From: Caballeronia mineralivorans PML1(12)
GTDB taxonomy: Bacteria; Pseudomonadota; Gammaproteobacteria; Burkholderiales; Burkholderiaceae
Length of the DNA stretch: 52,798 nt
Direction of reading: 5' to 3'
NCBI RefSeq assembly: GCF_001028175.1
Contig: NZ_AEJF01000249.1
Location: 1-52,798, forward strand
The notes beneath the pieces are model-generated. The model had not been told where the DNA came from, searched no databases, and saw only the letters and a list, made by a program, of their open reading frames with translations. Shown piece after piece: positions 51,632-52,798 of the stretch. Positions within the stretch are counted from its first letter, which is position 1. Each line of letters starts with the position of its first letter. A program made the translations under genes and the position numbers.

Positions 51632-51841
51632 CAGCTTTCGCATGCAATACTTGAGCAGACTCGCATTCCTGCTGTAAAGCGAGTCGAAGCAGGCGAGTCG
51701 CCAGAGGATGTGATCCGAACGTTGGCATTTTCGAGGCCACACATTTACGAATGGTTTGCGGCCTATCGTGGGGGAGGAATCCAGGCGCTACGCGTCAAAG
51801 CGATTCCCGGACGGCCAGCGAAACTGTCGTCTGACGCTATG
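51632..51841 (+). pseudogene. IS630-family transposase N-terminal remnant
   Basis: About 70 codons in one frame read like the N-terminal helix-turn-helix of an IS630-type transposase: LEQTRIPAVKRVEAGESPEDV, IRTLAFSRPHIYEWFAAYRGGGIQALRVKAIPGRPAKLS. No start codon fits and the DDE domain is missing. Its arrival next to the truncated aroQ suggests that insertion and deletion of this element destroyed the 3' part of that gene. Confidence 0.65.
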
Positions 51842-52260
51842 CGCTTCGATAACGCTATGGGTGTATCCACCCCTGATCAGCAGGCTGACTGCACATCCAA
51901 TGCGATACTGACCATAATATGGATATTAGAACGTCATACAAAATAAATCGGCAAACGCAGTTCGCATTCAACCGGCGCAGATAACACACGCGTTTTCGAC
52001 CGGTCGCGCTCTTGGTAACGACGACCGTCGATCGAGAAATTGCGCTCGCGTTTCCTCAGCGGAGATACCCGACTTGCATCGAGTCAGGATTCGTTTAAGA
52101 AGAGCGAGTGCGGGATGCGGTTAGATTTCCAGGGCGGTTGCGTCGATGCGCGCGGATCAACGACACCGAGGACGCCGGCGAGGTTCCAGATCAGTTGCCC
52201 GCCAGCACGGACTGAACCGCCGCGCTGGTTGCAGTTTTTCGGCAACTGGCCTTATTCGCG
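51842..52260. other. Non-coding stretch
   Basis: About 420 bases without a recognisable gene between the IS630 remnant and the end of the alcohol dehydrogenase gene. Nothing structured was seen. Confidence 0.35.
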
Positions 52261-52798
52261 TTACTCGAAACTCACCAGAACTTTCATCGCGCGTGAGCGA
52301 TCGGCAGCCAACTCGAACGCGTGTATCGCTTCCGTATAGGGGAACGTCGCAGAGATCAACGGCTTCACGTCGATTAACCCTTTGTTCAGTAATTCGACCG
52401 CCACGGCGAACTCCTCATGAAAGCGAAACGCACCACGTAATTCGAATTCCTTCGCAACAAACACATTCACCGGCAAGGTCATTTCCCCGCCAAGCCCGAC
52501 CTGCACGATCACGCCTCTCGGCCGCACGGCATCGAGCGCGCCTCTAAGCGCACGCTCATTGCCGCTCGCCTCGAACAGCACGTCGAAACTTCCTTTGTTC
52601 GCCGTGAACCGGGACAATCCGTCCGGGTTATCAGCGACATTGACGACTTCATCGGCACCCATTTGCAGCGCGCTGGAAAGCGCCAGTTCGCCCACGTCCG
52701 TTACCACAATGGTGGCTGCCCCCGCGCGCCGGGCCGCGGCCACGATCAACGCACCGATAGGTCCGCAGCCGGTCACCAGCACGCGCCGGCCCAGCAAC
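52261..52798 (-). CDS. Zinc-type alcohol dehydrogenase (L-idonate 5-dehydrogenase-like), partial
   Basis: The C-terminal ~179 residues of a medium-chain dehydrogenase; the gene continues beyond the window. The nucleotide-binding GCGPIGALIVAAARRAGAATIVVTDV, FDVLFEASGNERALRGALDAVRPRGVIVQVG, then ELRGAFRFHEEFAVAVELLNKGLIDVKPLI and a terminal AADRSRAMKVLVSF fit the L-idonate 5-dehydrogenase/sorbitol dehydrogenase branch. The zinc-binding half is outside the window, so activity cannot be judged. Confidence 0.88.
   Translation of the reverse strand, partial: LLGRRVLVTGCGPIGALIVAAARRAGAATIVVTDVGELALSSALQMGADEVVNVADNPDGLSRFTANKGSFDVLFEASGNERALRGALDAVRPRGVIVQVGLGGEMTLPVNVFVAKEFELRGAFRFHEEFAVAVELLNKGLIDVKPLISATFPYTEAIHAFELAADRSRAMKVLVSFE

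Overview
The window looks like part of a beta-proteobacterial genome of the Burkholderia/Paraburkholderia/Caballeronia group. It is GC-rich, has many LysR-type regulators, a GlpC-like porin, an HAE1-type RND pump with a lipoprotein outer-membrane factor, and degenerate IS1182, IS200/IS605 and IS630 pieces. This is accessory rather than core DNA: no ribosomal, tRNA or housekeeping genes were seen, and all gene assignments come from reading the sequence and from remembered family features.

Layout. (1) 1-5.2 kb: a Mut7-C ubiquitin-like/RNase protein, a possible tiny membrane protein, a 5'-truncated IS1182-type transposase, a DUF1993 protein and a divergent LysR regulator. (2) 5.3-15.0 kb: an HxlR regulator divergent from an RND efflux operon (adaptor, pump, outer-membrane factor), then an MFS exporter, an isocitrate-lyase/PEP-mutase-like enzyme and an SDR. 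The promoter blocks before the RND operon and before the MFS gene are copies of one another and carry a palindromic operator motif, so the two exporters probably form one regulon. (3) 15.0-16.1 kb: non-coding, with two long perfect inverted repeats. (4) 16.1-26.3 kb: a minus-strand operon livH-livM-livG-livF, binding protein, amidase, DUF1185 protein and porin, divergent from an XRE regulator across a clear operator; a second, paralogous amidase follows.

(5) 26.4-40.3 kb is the most interesting part. After a GntR/FadR-type regulator comes a tightly packed ten-gene run: acyl-CoA dehydrogenase, acyl carrier protein, a Cys-less and a Cys-containing ketoacyl synthase III homologue, AMP-forming ligase, fold-III PLP decarboxylase, a second acyl-CoA dehydrogenase without the canonical Glu, GNAT acyltransferase, and a second Cys-less/Cys-containing KAS III pair. 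LuxR and LuxI genes follow. The KAS III pairs recall PqsB/PqsC, and the ligase/decarboxylase/carrier set recalls BtrJ/BtrK/BtrI. The run reads as a quorum-sensing-linked pathway that makes a small molecule from a carrier-bound, decarboxylated amino acid and fatty acyl units. I do not recognise it as a described pathway.

(6) 40.3-45.4 kb: a TnpB remnant, a coiled-coil hypothetical protein, and a fused PP2C phosphatase/Ser-Thr kinase abutting an APC-family permease. (7) 46.1-51.9 kb: a LysR regulator divergent from a small catabolic operon (ketopantoate-reductase-like protein fused in frame to a glyoxalase-fold domain, MaoC hydratase, type III CoA-transferase, shikimate dehydrogenase-like protein) that is decaying: its type II dehydroquinase gene has a nonsense codon and is cut off near an IS630 remnant, and an MHS transporter fragment lies on the other side. 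(8) The window ends inside a zinc-type alcohol (idonate-like) dehydrogenase.
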